Translations under genes and position numbers: made by a program
Notes under the pieces: generated by a model
Database searches by the model: none
Seen by the model: only the letters and a program-made list of their open reading frames with translations
Told to the model about the DNA's origin: nothing
From: an uncultured Solobacterium sp.
GTDB taxonomy: Bacteria; Bacillota_I; Bacilli_A; Erysipelotrichales; Erysipelotrichaceae
DNA length: 6,310 nucleotides
Assembly: GCA_905194705.1 (NCBI GenBank)
Contig: CAJJTI010000111.1
Location: 1 to 6,310 of the forward strand
Direction: 5' to 3'
Part shown: piece by piece, positions 6,308-6,310 of the stretch
Position numbering within the stretch: the first letter of the stretch is position 1
Layout: every line of letters begins with the position of its first letter

Positions 6308-6310
6308 AAT

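Noticed and set aside
6130..6310. Cyclic di-AMP (ydaO/yuaA) riboswitch upstream of ktrB, common before Ktr genes
   Set aside because: The leader from the likely start site is only about 30 nt, and none of the conserved GC-rich ydaO segments are visible in the 181 nt upstream of ktrB.
6299..6310. Possible start of a divergent plus-strand gene (ATG after GGGAG)
   Set aside because: Spacing of 12 nt is long and only four codons are visible before the window ends, so it cannot be supported.

Overview
The window is AT-rich (visibly well under 40% GC) and comes from a low-GC bacterium, most likely of the Firmicutes. This rests on base composition, purine-rich Shine-Dalgarno sequences before nearly every gene, and a KtrAB-type potassium transporter whose regulatory domain resembles that of Gram-positive bacteria. 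The prepilin peptidase would fit a piliated or competent Firmicute, possibly one with an outer membrane (Negativicutes), but the genus cannot be fixed from the sequence. Trp is encoded by TGG, so there is no sign of a UGA-recoding mollicute.

All six intact genes lie on the minus strand and read from right to left. The order is ktrB (TrkH-family potassium channel subunit), ktrA (RCK gating subunit), a small unrecognised membrane protein, kdpD (short sensor kinase), kdpE (OmpR-type response regulator) and a prepilin peptidase. Junctions are tight: gaps of 15, 9 and 31 nt, an 11-nt kdpD/kdpE overlap, then 31 nt before the peptidase. This looks like one operon driven from about 6160-6230. The 181 nt upstream of ktrB hold a perfect 10-bp direct repeat with an 11-bp period, the geometry that OmpR/PhoB-family regulators bind. 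It is a candidate KdpE site, so the operon may control itself.

The genes form a self-contained potassium homeostasis module: channel, gate, sensor and regulator. No kdpFABC ATPase gene is present. KdpD lacks the usual N-terminal KdpD domain and begins directly with a universal-stress-protein (USP) domain. That domain carries an exact match to the SXS-X20-FTAXY motif described for cyclic di-AMP binding in Staphylococcus aureus KdpD. The RCK_C domain of KtrA also keeps the residues I associate with c-di-AMP binding. The operon may therefore sense c-di-AMP at two levels, transporter activity and transcription.

The left 378 nt contain no intact gene. There is a well-placed Shine-Dalgarno and ATG followed by an 86-codon frame with five internal stops, which looks like a decayed small gene. 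A hairpin near 59-101 may end transcription. The far right edge has a short GC-richer repeat of unknown meaning.
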